Both the position numbers and the translations under genes were made by a program. Source: Bacillota bacterium (GTDB lineage: Bacteria > Bacillota > Sulfobacillia > Sulfobacillales > JAIMBI01). Taken from it: DNA of 64,000 nt. The stretch covers positions 22,927-86,926 of the forward strand of contig JAJZWS010000005.1 of NCBI GenBank assembly GCA_021846565.1. Direction: 5' to 3'. This document shows, in pieces, positions 53,768-63,869 of this stretch. A model generated the notes under the pieces. It searched no databases, was not told where the DNA came from, and was given only the letters and a program-made list of their open reading frames with translations. Every line of letters starts with the position of its first letter. Position 1 is the first letter of the stretch.

Positions 53768-54218
53768 CTCGAAAGGCGTGTGGTCCGCCGCGCCCCGCGA
53801 TGCCGCCGCGCTCTGGACGCTGGGAGCAGCTCTGGCGGAAAAATTCCCCCCGCCGCGCGTGGTGTTGCTGTCGGGTCCGCTGGGAGTGGGCAAGACCACC
53901 CTCGCCCAGGGCTGGCTTAGCGGGCTCGGGGTGCAGGACCGCGTGAAGTCGCCAACCTTTGACCTAGTGCATCCGCACGCGTGGCCAGGCGGCATGGCGT
54001 ATCACGTGGACCTTTATCGGCTGACGCCCGCGCCGCCGCCTGAGGAGCTGGACGTGCCGGTGCCGCCGAAGGGCGGGGTGGTGCTGGTGGAGTGGGGAGA
54101 GCCATGGCGCCGCTACGCGCCCTGCCGGGTGGAGGTGGAACTGTCCTGGCCGTCCCCTGAGGGGGAGGGGCGGTTGGTCGTGGTCCGGGAGGTCGGGGTC
54201 GAGGGAGGGTGGTCGTGA
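53754..54218 (+). CDS. tsaE: tRNA threonylcarbamoyladenosine biosynthesis ATPase TsaE
   Basis: P-loop ATPase that, with TsaB and TsaD, makes the t6A37 modification of ANN-decoding tRNAs. The roughly 154 aa show SGPLGVGKTTLAQGW, VKSPTFDLVHPH, HVDLYRL and VLVEWGEPW. The start is uncertain: TTG 53754 (AGGGGGGG about 10 bp upstream) is my choice; TTG 53745 is close. The ORF-track start 53565 lies inside thiL. The stop codon overlaps tsaB (TGATG). Confidence 0.9.
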   Translation: MAGVSSKGVWSAAPRDAAALWTLGAALAEKFPPPRVVLLSGPLGVGKTTLAQGWLSGLGVQDRVKSPTFDLVHPHAWPGGMAYHVDLYRLTPAPPPEELDVPVPPKGGVVLVEWGEPWRRYAPCRVEVELSWPSPEGEGRLVVVREVGVEGGWS

Positions 54219-54892
54219 TGGGGGAGCGACCGCTGGTGTTGGCGCTGGATACGGCGTCTGGCCTGTCACTCGGTTTGACGCGGGGGTCGACCGTGGTAGT
54301 CCGCCACGGCAGTGGGGCCCCGCAGGCCGCGGACGTGGCGCTCCTGCCTACGGTGGCGGCCTGGGTGAACGCGTACGGGGTGCCGGATCGGCTGGTGGTC
54401 GGCACGGGCCCCGGCTCCTTCACCGGGACCCGCGTGGGCGTGGTGGCGGCGAAAACCCTGGCCTGGGCGTGGTCCGTGCCCTTGGTGGGCGTATCCAGTT
54501 TGGCCGCCGACGCGGCCGCCGCCGGGTGGCCCGGCGCGGTGGTGGTGGCCACGACCGAGCTTTTACGTGACGAACTCTATATTGGGGTCTATCGCTGTCG
54601 GCCGGACGGCGTGGATCCGGTGGTCGCGGACCAAGCGTGGCGGCTCGGGGACGTGCCCCGAGGGTGGGAGGGCGGAGGCCCGGTGCTGGTCACCGGGCCC
54701 CTGGCCGACCAGGCCCCCCTGATGGCGCAACTCGGCGCCACGCCCGTCCCGGCGGCGGCGGTGTTTCGCGCCGGGGGACTGGCGCAATTGGGCAGGACCG
54801 CCCCGCCGGTTGACCCGCTGGGACTGGCCCCGCAATATTTGAGGCCCGCGACGCGTGCGGCAGAAAGGAGCGTGGGGCATGGCCGTCTCTAA
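54218..54892 (+). CDS. tsaB: t6A synthesis protein TsaB
   Basis: ASKHA-fold partner of TsaD without its own metal site. The 224 aa contain LALDTASGLSLGL, VVGTGPGSFTGTRVGV, and ATTELLRDELYIGVY. The family C-terminus is short, as expected. ATG 54218 overlaps the tsaE stop codon with GAGGGAGGG upstream; GTG 54209 and 54215 are alternatives. It overlaps rimI by 14 bp. Confidence 0.92.
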   Translation: MGERPLVLALDTASGLSLGLTRGSTVVVRHGSGAPQAADVALLPTVAAWVNAYGVPDRLVVGTGPGSFTGTRVGVVAAKTLAWAWSVPLVGVSSLAADAAAAGWPGAVVVATTELLRDELYIGVYRCRPDGVDPVVADQAWRLGDVPRGWEGGGPVLVTGPLADQAPLMAQLGATPVPAAAVFRAGGLAQLGRTAPPVDPLGLAPQYLRPATRAAERSVGHGRL

Positions 54893-55397
54893 TCAGGGGG
54901 ACCCGTCCCCCGCCATCCTCGTCCGGGAGATGTACCTGGCGGACCTGGATGACGTGCTGGTCATCGAGCGCAGTTCGTTTCCCACTCCCTGGTCCCGACA
55001 ATCTTTTCTGTCGGAGCTGGTGGATAATACGTTTGCGGTTTATCTGGTGTTGGAATTCTGCGGCCGTGTCGCGGCCTATGGCGGAATGTGGCTCATCTTA
55101 GACGAGGCGCATGTGACCAACGTGGCGGTCTTGCCGGAGTTTCGTGGGCACGGATTTGGGCAAGCCATGATGGACGGGCTCATCGCGCGAGCGGCCGAAC
55201 GGCAGGCACAGCGCATGACCCTGGAGGTGGCACGATCGAACGTGGTGGCGCAGAAGCTTTACGCCAAGCTGGGCTTTGTGCAGTTGGGCATTCGGCGGGG
55301 TTATTATTCCAATCCCGTCGAAGATGCGCTCATCATGTGGCGTGACCCGCTGGTGGCCACCGCTCACGACGCGCCCGCCGCCCCGTCCTCCGAATGA
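54879..55397 (+). CDS. rimI: ribosomal-protein-alanine N-acetyltransferase (RimI-like GNAT)
   Basis: The 172 aa carry the GNAT core: IERSSFPTPWSRQSF, NVAVLPEFRGHGFGQAMM (acetyl-CoA loop) and LEVARSNVVAQKLYAKLGF. Position behind tsaB is the common operon order. ATG 54879 has AAAGGAG upstream. Its 3' end overlaps the convergent membrane-protein gene by 34 bp. Confidence 0.92.
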   Translation: MAVSNQGDPSPAILVREMYLADLDDVLVIERSSFPTPWSRQSFLSELVDNTFAVYLVLEFCGRVAAYGGMWLILDEAHVTNVAVLPEFRGHGFGQAMMDGLIARAAERQAQRMTLEVARSNVVAQKLYAKLGFVQLGIRRGYYSNPVEDALIMWRDPLVATAHDAPAAPSSE

Positions 55398-55852
55398 GCC
55401 TGGCGGACCGAGCGGCCGCCCCACCAGGCGGCCAGAAAGCCCACCCCGCCATAGAGAGCGGCGCCGCCGACGGCCGTGAGCACCACCCCGGCCACGAGGT
55501 TCAGGTGCAGGAGCGTGGTGGCGGCTTGAGGGGGTACGCCGCGCGGCGCGAGGTTGGCGACGAACGCGGCGGTGGCGCGGGGGGTGTGCATCAGCGCCTG
55601 GGTCCCGACGGCACCCAGCGCGCCGGTGGCAGCGCCGGCCCACAGGCCGGCGTGGGCGGCCCCGCGAGGCCGATGCCGACGCCATGCGCGACCCAGTGTC
55701 ACCAGCAGGAGGGTGGCCAGGACGAAGGCCGCCAGGTGGGCCAGCGACAGGTGGCTGTAGCCCAGGGGGGTGAGGGTCAGCAGCCCCGGAGCCGCCAAGA
55801 CTAGCACCAGGGCGAGGAGGATGCCCCCAAGCCGTCCGGTTGCTCTGGTCAC
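55364..55852 (-). CDS. small membrane protein of unknown function
   Basis: The 162 aa form about four hydrophobic helices (GILLALVLVLAAPGLL, HLAAFVLATLLLVTL, GAATGALGAVG, VAGVVLTAVGGAALYG) and no motif I recognise. GTG 55852 has GGGGGATGA upstream; the ORF-track start adds sequence opposite tsaD. It sits on the opposite strand between rimI and tsaD, splitting the usual tsa gene run, and no other gene fills the 500 bp. Coding potential is inferred from hydrophobic pattern and codon use only. Confidence 0.55.
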   Translation of the reverse strand: MTRATGRLGGILLALVLVLAAPGLLTLTPLGYSHLSLAHLAAFVLATLLLVTLGRAWRRHRPRGAAHAGLWAGAATGALGAVGTQALMHTPRATAAFVANLAPRGVPPQAATTLLHLNLVAGVVLTAVGGAALYGGVGFLAAWWGGRSVRQAHSEDGAAGAS

Positions 55853-55898
55853 GCGATCATCCCCCGGCGCTAGGTTTCGGGGATGAGGAGGAAAGTAT

Positions 55899-56990
55899 GT
55901 GTCACAGCGAGGGTTGGACGCTCCCGCCGTGTCGTCGGCACCAGGGACAGCTGCGCGCACGGCGGAACACACCCTGATCCTGGGCATTGAGACATCCTGC
56001 GACGAGACGGCCGCTGCGGTGGTGGCCGACGGTCGGGTCGTGCGGGCGTCCCAGGTGGCGTCGTCGGCGGCGCTGCAGAGCCGCTATGGCGGGGTGGTGC
56101 CGGAGTTGGCCGCGCGGCAGCATGTGCGCGCCCTGCCGCTGGTGGTGGCGGCCGCGCTGGACGAGGCGGGCGTGGTCCCCGCTGCGCTCACCGCCATCGC
56201 GGTGACGCAGGGGCCGGGTCTCTTGGGGTCCCTGCTGCTGGGTCTGACAGCGGCCAAGGCGCTGGCGCTGGCGTGGGGCAAGCCACTCTGGGCCGTGAAC
56301 CACCTGGAGGCGCATCTGCACGCGAATGCCGTGGCCGGTCCGTTGCAGTTTCCCAGCCTGGCGCTGTTGGTGTCCGGGGGCCACACCGGCTTGTTTTGGT
56401 GGGAGGGCCCGGGGCGCATGCGCCGCCTGGCGGAGACACGGGATGATGCCGCGGGCGAGGCGTTTGACAAGGGTGCACGGGTCTTGGGCCTCGAGTACCC
56501 GGGGGGCCCCGCGGTGGAACGGGTGGCGGCGGCGGCAATACCGCCGTGGCCCCCGCTGCCGGTGGCACGCATGGGCGACGGCACACTGGATTTCAGTTTT
56601 TCTGGGTTGAAGTCGGCTCTGCAGCGCGCGGTCGCCGCCGAGCCTGTGCTGGCGGAGGCCGACCAGGCCCGCTGGGCCGCCGCCCTGCAGGACGCCGTCG
56701 CCGCCCAGATCACCGATCGCCTGACGCGTGCCTGGCAGGCGGCGCCGGCCCGCCACGTGTATGCGGCGGGCGGCGTCGTGGCGAACCGGGCCCTGCGCGC
56801 CCGGCTGGACGCTTGGGCCCGGGAGCGCGGCGTGGGGTTGCACGTGCCCCCGGTGGCCCTGTGTACGGATAATGCGGTGATGGTGGCGGCGGCCGCGGCG
56901 GCTCACGGACCCCGGGCGCGCATCGGACTGGAGGCGTCGCCGCGCATACCCTGGGAGTTGGCGTCCGGCCCGGTGGATCCGCATCGATAA
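55899..56990 (+). CDS. tsaD: tRNA N6-threonylcarbamoyladenosine transferase TsaD
   Basis: Catalytic subunit for t6A37 formation. The 363 aa have GIETSCDETAAAVV, ELAARQHV and the metal-binding NHLEAHLHAN, then VSGGHTGLF, DDAAGEAFDKGARVLGLEYPGG, FSFSGLKSAL and CTDNAVMVAAA. GTG 55899 has GAGGAGGAA upstream. The first 24 residues are an extra N-terminal extension before the fold. It starts a second run on the plus strand leading to the gamma-carbonic-anhydrase-like gene. Confidence 0.95.
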   Translation: MSQRGLDAPAVSSAPGTAARTAEHTLILGIETSCDETAAAVVADGRVVRASQVASSAALQSRYGGVVPELAARQHVRALPLVVAAALDEAGVVPAALTAIAVTQGPGLLGSLLLGLTAAKALALAWGKPLWAVNHLEAHLHANAVAGPLQFPSLALLVSGGHTGLFWWEGPGRMRRLAETRDDAAGEAFDKGARVLGLEYPGGPAVERVAAAAIPPWPPLPVARMGDGTLDFSFSGLKSALQRAVAAEPVLAEADQARWAAALQDAVAAQITDRLTRAWQAAPARHVYAAGGVVANRALRARLDAWARERGVGLHVPPVALCTDNAVMVAAAAAAHGPRARIGLEASPRIPWELASGPVDPHR

Positions 56991-57048
56991 AGGACTGGAC
57001 GACCCAGGTGTTTTGGCGCATCGAACCGACTCAAGGAGGCGGCATAGC

Positions 57049-57558
57049 ATGTTGTTGCCCTATCGCGGGCGGGAGCCGGTGCTGGAGGGACCCTGTTTTT
57101 TGGCACCGGGTGCGTTTGTCATTGGAGATGTGGTGTTGGCGCGGGACGTGTCCATTTGGTTCAATGCCGTGCTGCGGGGCGACGAGGCGCCGGTGCGGGT
57201 GGGGGCGGGCTCGAATTTGCAGGATGGGGTGCTGGTGCATACCGACGTGGGCATTCCCGCCCAGGTGGGGGAGAATGTCACCGTGGGGCACGGGGCGATT
57301 TTGCATGGCGCCGTGTTGGAGGACGGCTGTCTCGTCGGCATGGGGGCCATCGTGCTGAATGGGGCGCGCATCGGCCGCGAAAGTTTGGTAGCGGCGGGCA
57401 CGCTCATTCCCGAAGGGCGGGTGATTCCGCCGTTCAGCATGGTGATGGGTTCGCCCGGCCGCGTGGTGCGCACTCTGCGGGAAGAAGAACTGCAACGCTT
57501 GCGTGAATCCGCACCGCAGTATGTGTCGTTGTGGAAAGAGAGCGGCTGGCGTCTGTAG
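57049..57558 (+). CDS. gamma-carbonic-anhydrase-like hexapeptide-repeat protein
   Basis: The 169 aa are a left-handed beta-helix: VVLARDVSIWFNAVLRGDEAPVRVG, NLQDGVLVHTD, NVTVGHGAILHGAVLEDGCLVGMGAIVLNG. The three zinc-binding His of the gamma-CA family (HTD, GHGAILHG) are present. ATG 57049 follows AAGGAGG. Activity is uncertain, since many family members are not active carbonic anhydrases. Confidence 0.88.
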   Translation: MLLPYRGREPVLEGPCFLAPGAFVIGDVVLARDVSIWFNAVLRGDEAPVRVGAGSNLQDGVLVHTDVGIPAQVGENVTVGHGAILHGAVLEDGCLVGMGAIVLNGARIGRESLVAAGTLIPEGRVIPPFSMVMGSPGRVVRTLREEELQRLRESAPQYVSLWKESGWRL

Positions 57559-57568
57559 GCACCGTCTG

Positions 57569-59119
57569 ATGGCGGTCAGACTTGGGACGGAAGCGAGTGA
57601 CGACGTGGCAAGTACAAACGCCAGCGATGGCACCGACCGAAACGACGCCCCGCCGAGCCGGGAGCGGGAGGAACTCCTGCCGTCGCCGCGGGGCGGGCCG
57701 GTGCAGCACGTGCATTTCATCGGGGTCGGTGGGGTGTCCATGAGCGCCCTGGCGGTGGCCGCGCAGGCACGGGGACTGGTGGTGACGGGGTCGGACGCGC
57801 GGCGCTCCGCGCGATCCGAACGCCTGTCGGCCCATGGCATTGCCGTGCAGATCGGGCATCGTGTGGACAATGTCGGGGCGGCGGACACCGTCGTGTACAG
57901 CACCGATGTGCCGGCGGACAACCCGGAGCGCCGGGTGGCGGCGGCGCGCGGACTCCGACTCTGGCACCGCGCGGAGATGCTGGCCTGGGTGATGGCCGGG
58001 CGGCGCGCGCTGCTGGTGACGGGTACGCACGGCAAAACCACCACGACGGCCATGGTGGCCGCCATCTGGAAGGCGGCGCACGAAAGCCCAACCGTGCTGG
58101 TGGGGGGTGACGTGCCCACACTCGCCGGCGGCAACGTGGAGCTGGGGGATGGCGCGTTTCTGGTCGCGGAAGCCGATGAAAGCGACGGGTCCTTTCGCCA
58201 CTACCAGCCGGAATCTTTGGTGCTGACGAATTTGGAGCCGGAGCACTTGGAGCACTACGCGGGGTCGTTTGACAACGTCCAAGCGTCGGTCGCCGACTTC
58301 GCCGGCCGTGTCGCGGCCGACGGGCCCGGCGTGGTGGTATGGGGCGCGGACGACCCCGTCCTGGCCCGCATGATGCCCACCGTGCCGGCGGCGCAGTTGT
58401 CGTTTGGCTGGGCCCAGCCCGGCCGGCGGCTGGACTTTGCGGCCGACGATCTTGACTTGGCCGCGATGGAATCGCGCTTCAGCGTCATCGGCGGCGGACA
58501 GCGCCTAGCCACCGTGGCGCTGCGGGTCCCCGGGCGCCACAATGTCCTGAACGCCCTGGCCGCTTTCGCGCTCGCACAGCACTACGGCGTCGCGCCCTCC
58601 ACGGCGGCGGCCGCGCTGGCCCAGTTCTCCGGGGTGCGGCGTCGCTTTGACGTCCGTTCCCGGGCCCGGGGGATTTTGCTGGTGGACGACTACGCGGTGC
58701 ATCCCACCGAGGTGGCGGCGGTTCTGACCACCGCTCGCCACTCCGTGGCGGGACGCGTGCTGGCCATCCTCCAGCCGCACCGCTATGCGCGCACGGCACT
58801 GCTGTGGCCGGAGATGCTGACGGCGCTGGGTCATGCCGACGACGTCGCCATTTTGCCGGTCTATGCGCCGCCGGGGGAACGGCCGCGTCCCGAATTCACG
58901 GGGGAGCGTCTGGCAGCGGCCGCGGCGGCGGCGCACCCCGAGCGTCGCATCAGCTACGTGGCGACGCTCGAGGCGGCCGTGGCGTGGGCGGTGGCATCGG
59001 CTCGACCGGGCGATGTGGTGGCGACCCTGGGGGCGGGTGATGTGTGGCAGGTGGCCAGCCGGTTGGCGGCGGCGTGGGCGGACGAAGGCTCTACACCAGC
59101 CGCGGGCGAGGGACGCTGA
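57569..59119 (+). CDS. murC: UDP-N-acetylmuramate--L-alanine ligase
   Basis: Adds L-alanine to UDP-MurNAc. HFIGVGGVSMSALA, TGTHGKTTTTAMVA (P-loop), VAEADESDGSF, LEPEHLEHY, RRFDVRSRARGILLVDDYAVHPTEV, and QPHRYART are all present. The start is uncertain: ATG 57569 has no good ribosome binding site; GTG 57605 and GTG 57700 (which would start right before the fold) are alternatives. The N-terminal 44 residues as drawn are unconserved. Confidence 0.93.
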   Translation: MAVRLGTEASDDVASTNASDGTDRNDAPPSREREELLPSPRGGPVQHVHFIGVGGVSMSALAVAAQARGLVVTGSDARRSARSERLSAHGIAVQIGHRVDNVGAADTVVYSTDVPADNPERRVAAARGLRLWHRAEMLAWVMAGRRALLVTGTHGKTTTTAMVAAIWKAAHESPTVLVGGDVPTLAGGNVELGDGAFLVAEADESDGSFRHYQPESLVLTNLEPEHLEHYAGSFDNVQASVADFAGRVAADGPGVVVWGADDPVLARMMPTVPAAQLSFGWAQPGRRLDFAADDLDLAAMESRFSVIGGGQRLATVALRVPGRHNVLNALAAFALAQHYGVAPSTAAAALAQFSGVRRRFDVRSRARGILLVDDYAVHPTEVAAVLTTARHSVAGRVLAILQPHRYARTALLWPEMLTALGHADDVAILPVYAPPGERPRPEFTGERLAAAAAAAHPERRISYVATLEAAVAWAVASARPGDVVATLGAGDVWQVASRLAAAWADEGSTPAAGEGR

Positions 59120-59189
59120 AGAACGCACGCGCCACATCGTGGGCCACCGGCTGCCATTTGTAGATTCCCGCCGTGTGGCCAAGCCCGAT

Positions 59190-59198
59190 TGGTATGAT
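59190..59198 (+). promoter_or_regulatory. extended -10 promoter before guaB
   Basis: TGGTATGAT (TGn-TATGAT) 93 bp before the guaB start codon; no clear -35. Confidence 0.45.
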
Positions 59199-59238
59199 AC
59201 TGTAGATCTAATCGCCCGAGGCGGTGCGCGGGCGGCTT

Positions 59239-59267
59239 GGGGGGCCGACGACAGCGGCCCCCCTTTT
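59239..59267 (+). terminator. intrinsic terminator or attenuator in the guaB leader
   Basis: GGGGGGCCG pairs perfectly with CGGCCCCCC over a 7-nt loop and is followed by TTTT. It lies between the putative extended -10 promoter and the guaB ribosome binding site, so it either ends murC transcripts or acts as an attenuator of guaB. Confidence 0.75.
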
Positions 59268-59290
59268 GGAATAGAAGGAGGTTGCCGTGA

Positions 59291-60763
<1,473 letters not shown>

Positions 60764-60834
60764 CGGACCGCAGAACGCCCGCAATGGGGCGGAGGCATGG
60801 GGCGTGAGAGGCTACGAGTGGAAGAGGGGCCGAC

Positions 60835-62109
60835 GTGGGAAAATTATTTATTGAAGGGCGCGTGCCCCTGTCTGGGACGGTGGCCGCCAGTGGGTCCAAA
60901 AACAGTGGGCTTGCCATTATCACGGCCGCCATTCTGGCCAGCGATGGCCGGGTCGTGTTGGAGAACGTAAACGCAGGCAGTGACTTGCAGGACTTGTGCG
61001 AAATTATATCGGCGCTCGGGGCCGACGTCCGATGGCTGGATGACACGACGCTGGAGATTGCCGCCGGAACGCTCAGCAGTTCTAAGGCGCCGTATGAATT
61101 GGCGCGCAAGCTGCGCGGGTCCACGTATATTGTTGGGGCGCTGTTGGCGCGTGTAGGGGAGGCGGACGTGGCGTTCCCCGGCGGGTGCCAGATCGGGTCG
61201 CGCCCGGTCGACTTTCACATTCGGGGCTTTCAGGCGCTGGGGGCCGACGTGGCGTTGGAGCACGGATCCATTCGGGCGCGCGCGAGCCGGCTCACCGGCT
61301 CGCGGATCTATGTGGAGCGGGCCTCAGTGGGTACGACGGTCAACCTCATGATCGCGGGTTCGCTGGCGGATGGCACCACGATTTTGGAAAACGCGGCGAT
61401 GGAGCCGGAGATTGTGGACCTCGCGAATTTCTTAAATGCCATGGGAGGCCGAGTGCGGGGGGCGGGCACCAACTTTGTGCGCATTGAGGGAGTCCCCTCC
61501 CTGCACGGCGTGCGGCATGAAATCATTCCGGATCGGATTGAGGCGTGCACCTATCTCATCGGAGGCGCCATCACGCGCGGCGAGGTGCAGGTGACCCACG
61601 TAATTCCGGAACACTTTCGCACGGTGTTGCTGAAACTGGAACAGACGGGGGCTGAAATCGCCGAGACGGATGACAGCGTGACGCTCCGAGCGTCGCGCCG
61701 TCCGGTGTCCGTCGACATTGAGACGATGCCGCATCCGGGCTTTCCGACCGACCTGCACCCGCCGATGGTGGCGCTCATGGCCGTGGCCGACGGGGTGTCG
61801 GTGGTGCAGGAGACGGTGTTTGACAATCGGTTCGCCTACACGCACGATTTGGCCCGGATGGGCGCCAGCGTGAAAGTCGACCGCGACACCGCGATTGTCC
61901 GGGGCACCGATGCCCTCACCGGCGCGCCGGTGGAAGCCCAGGACCTGCGCGGCGGTATGGCGCTGGTGCTGGCGGGGCTGGCTGCCGAGGGCACGACCGA
62001 ATTGGGCGGCCTGGAACATGTGGAGCGGGGTTACGTGGGGCTGGGTGACAAGCTCCGCGGGCTGGGCGCCCACGTGCGGGGCGGTGAGCGCCTGCCCATA
62101 CTCACGTAA
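60835..62109 (+). CDS. murA: UDP-N-acetylglucosamine 1-carboxyvinyltransferase
   Basis: First committed step of peptidoglycan synthesis. The 424 aa show SGSKNSGLAI (K22, usual AKNA), the PEP-binding catalytic loop FPGGCQIGSRPVD with C118 (so fosfomycin sensitivity is expected), and the C-terminal RGYVGLGDKLRGLGA. GTG 60835 follows AAGAGGGG. It lies 72 bp after guaB and 15 bp before the thiolase gene, so all three may be one transcript. Confidence 0.94.
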   Translation: MGKLFIEGRVPLSGTVAASGSKNSGLAIITAAILASDGRVVLENVNAGSDLQDLCEIISALGADVRWLDDTTLEIAAGTLSSSKAPYELARKLRGSTYIVGALLARVGEADVAFPGGCQIGSRPVDFHIRGFQALGADVALEHGSIRARASRLTGSRIYVERASVGTTVNLMIAGSLADGTTILENAAMEPEIVDLANFLNAMGGRVRGAGTNFVRIEGVPSLHGVRHEIIPDRIEACTYLIGGAITRGEVQVTHVIPEHFRTVLLKLEQTGAEIAETDDSVTLRASRRPVSVDIETMPHPGFPTDLHPPMVALMAVADGVSVVQETVFDNRFAYTHDLARMGASVKVDRDTAIVRGTDALTGAPVEAQDLRGGMALVLAGLAAEGTTELGGLEHVERGYVGLGDKLRGLGAHVRGGERLPILT

Positions 62110-62124
62110 GCAGGGGGCAAGGTC

Positions 62125-63324
62125 ATGACAGAGGCAGGCGGAGCGGCGACGGACACCGTGGTGGTGGGGTACAGCCGCACCCCGTTCGGCACATTTGGCG
62201 GCGGACTCAAAACCATCCCAGCGACCGAACTGGGTGCGCATGTGATTCGACACGCCTTGGACCGGTCGCGGGTGGCGGCGGGCGAGGTGGACTACGTGTA
62301 CATGGGCCAGGTGGTGCAGGCCGGAGCCGGGCAGATTCCGTCCCGCCAGGCCACGATGGCCGCCGGTCTGCCCGACACGGTGCCTTCGGATACGATTAAC
62401 AAAGTTTGTGCGTCCAGCCTGCGCGCCGTCAACCTGGCGGACATGGCCATTCGACTGGGCGAGTCCGCCGTGGTGGTGGCTGGCGGCATGGAAAGCATGT
62501 CGCAGGCCCCCTACCTGGTGCGGGGCGCGCGGTGGGGACTGCGGATGGGAGACGCGCCTTTGGTGGATGCCGTCGTGCACGATGGCCTTTGGTGCAGCTT
62601 CGGCAGCTGCCACATGGGCGTCTACGGCAGCCAGGTGGCGGCGGAGTACGGCATCGGCCGCGAGGCGCAGGACGACTGGGCCTACCGGAGCCATGTGCGC
62701 AGCGTGGCTGCCACCGACAGCGGTCGCTTCGCGGAGGAGATTGCCCCGTTCACGGTGCCCGAGAAAAAGGGCGCGCGCGTCGTGGAGCACGATGAGGGAC
62801 CGCGTCGCGACACGTCGCCCGAGAAGCTGGCCCAGCTGAAGCCCGTGTTTGTTTCCGACGGCACGGTGACCGCTGGCAATGCGCCGGGTCTCAACGACGG
62901 GGCCGCCGCCCTTGTCCTGATGAGCCGCGCCGAAGCCGTGCGCCGGGAGCTGCCGATTCTGGCGACGGTGGTGAGCCAGGGACAGGTCTCACAGGCGCCG
63001 CCGTACCTGCACACGGTGCCCGCGCTCGCGGGCCAAGCGGCCCTCAAAAAGGCCGGCCGGTCGGTGGACGATCTGGCGCTCCTGGAAATCAACGAAGCGT
63101 TCGCCGCCGTGACGCTGACCAGCATCCAGCTCTTGGGCGTGGACCCCGAGCGGGTCAACGTCAACGGGGGCGCGGTGGCGCTGGGACACCCCATCGGGGC
63201 ATCGGGCGCCCGCATCCTCATGACCCTGATTCAGGAGCTGACGCACCGCGGCGGGGGCTATGGGCTGGCTGCAATTTGCAGCGGGGGCGGGCAAGGCGAG
63301 GCCACCCTGGTGCGCGTCGGCTAA
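62125..63324 (+). CDS. acetyl-CoA C-acetyltransferase (thiolase)
   Basis: The 399 aa show the nucleophilic cysteine in NKVCASSLRAVNL (C95), the His in NEAFA/GGAVALGHPIGASGAR and the second Cys in AICSGGGQGEA. It interconverts two acetyl-CoA with acetoacetyl-CoA or acts in beta-oxidation. RBS upstream is weak (CAGGGGGCAAGGTC). Neighbours are cell-wall and purine genes, not lipid genes, so direction is not indicated. Together with the acyl-CoA synthetase near the left end it shows acyl-CoA metabolism. Confidence 0.94.
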   Translation: MTEAGGAATDTVVVGYSRTPFGTFGGGLKTIPATELGAHVIRHALDRSRVAAGEVDYVYMGQVVQAGAGQIPSRQATMAAGLPDTVPSDTINKVCASSLRAVNLADMAIRLGESAVVVAGGMESMSQAPYLVRGARWGLRMGDAPLVDAVVHDGLWCSFGSCHMGVYGSQVAAEYGIGREAQDDWAYRSHVRSVAATDSGRFAEEIAPFTVPEKKGARVVEHDEGPRRDTSPEKLAQLKPVFVSDGTVTAGNAPGLNDGAAALVLMSRAEAVRRELPILATVVSQGQVSQAPPYLHTVPALAGQAALKKAGRSVDDLALLEINEAFAAVTLTSIQLLGVDPERVNVNGGAVALGHPIGASGARILMTLIQELTHRGGGYGLAAICSGGGQGEATLVRVG

Positions 63325-63408
63325 GGCCCCGTTGGGGCGACTGCCGGCCGCGCATGTCACCTTCGCAGCTCAACTGTGTGACCCCAGAGTTTGTGACCCA
63401 AGAGGGGG

Positions 63409-63869
63409 ATGGCTGTGATTGTCCGTGAATACTTTCAGCCCGGGGTCCCCGGGGCCGACCGCGTGGCGTTCGTGGACGAGTCAGGCGGCGAGGCGCGCAC
63501 CTACCTGGTGGACGCCCCGGTAGGCGATGTGGTGTTAAAGGTCCAGCGGCCGCAGCAGTTGCGCACCTGGACCAGCCTGCCTACAGACGTCGCCGTTTTT
63601 GGAGCACATCGCCAGGGTGGCCCCGAGCTTCCCGGTGCCGCGCGTGCTGAGCCACGGCCATGACAACGATGACGTCGAGTACACGGTCATGACGCGCGTC
63701 TTCGGCATGCGGTCGTGCGGGCCTGCCTGACGCCGCACGCCCCGCAACCCTGCGCGCGCTGGGGGCGGTGATTCGCCGGGTGCACGAGGTACCCCCGGGC
63801 GGCGTTGGAGTCACCCGGGCTTTTTCCGCAAGAGTTCCCCATGCGGCTGAGCTGCACCCCGCCCCATGA
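63409..63869 (+). pseudogene. aminoglycoside-phosphotransferase-like kinase, multiply frameshifted
   Basis: The N-terminal frame gives VDAPVGDVVLKVQ (ATP-site Lys), then ends out of register. A second frame holds FLEHIARVAPSFPVPRVLSHG and YTVMTRVFGM, typical of APH-family kinases, and a third holds TLRALGAVIRRVHEVP. At least two shifts are needed to join them, and no catalytic HxD loop follows. The remaining 130 bp of the window shows nothing recognisable. Confidence 0.7.

Noticed and set aside
61432-62790. 452-aa minus-strand ORF
   Set aside because: It is antisense to murA and thiolase; histidine/arginine-rich shadow translation.
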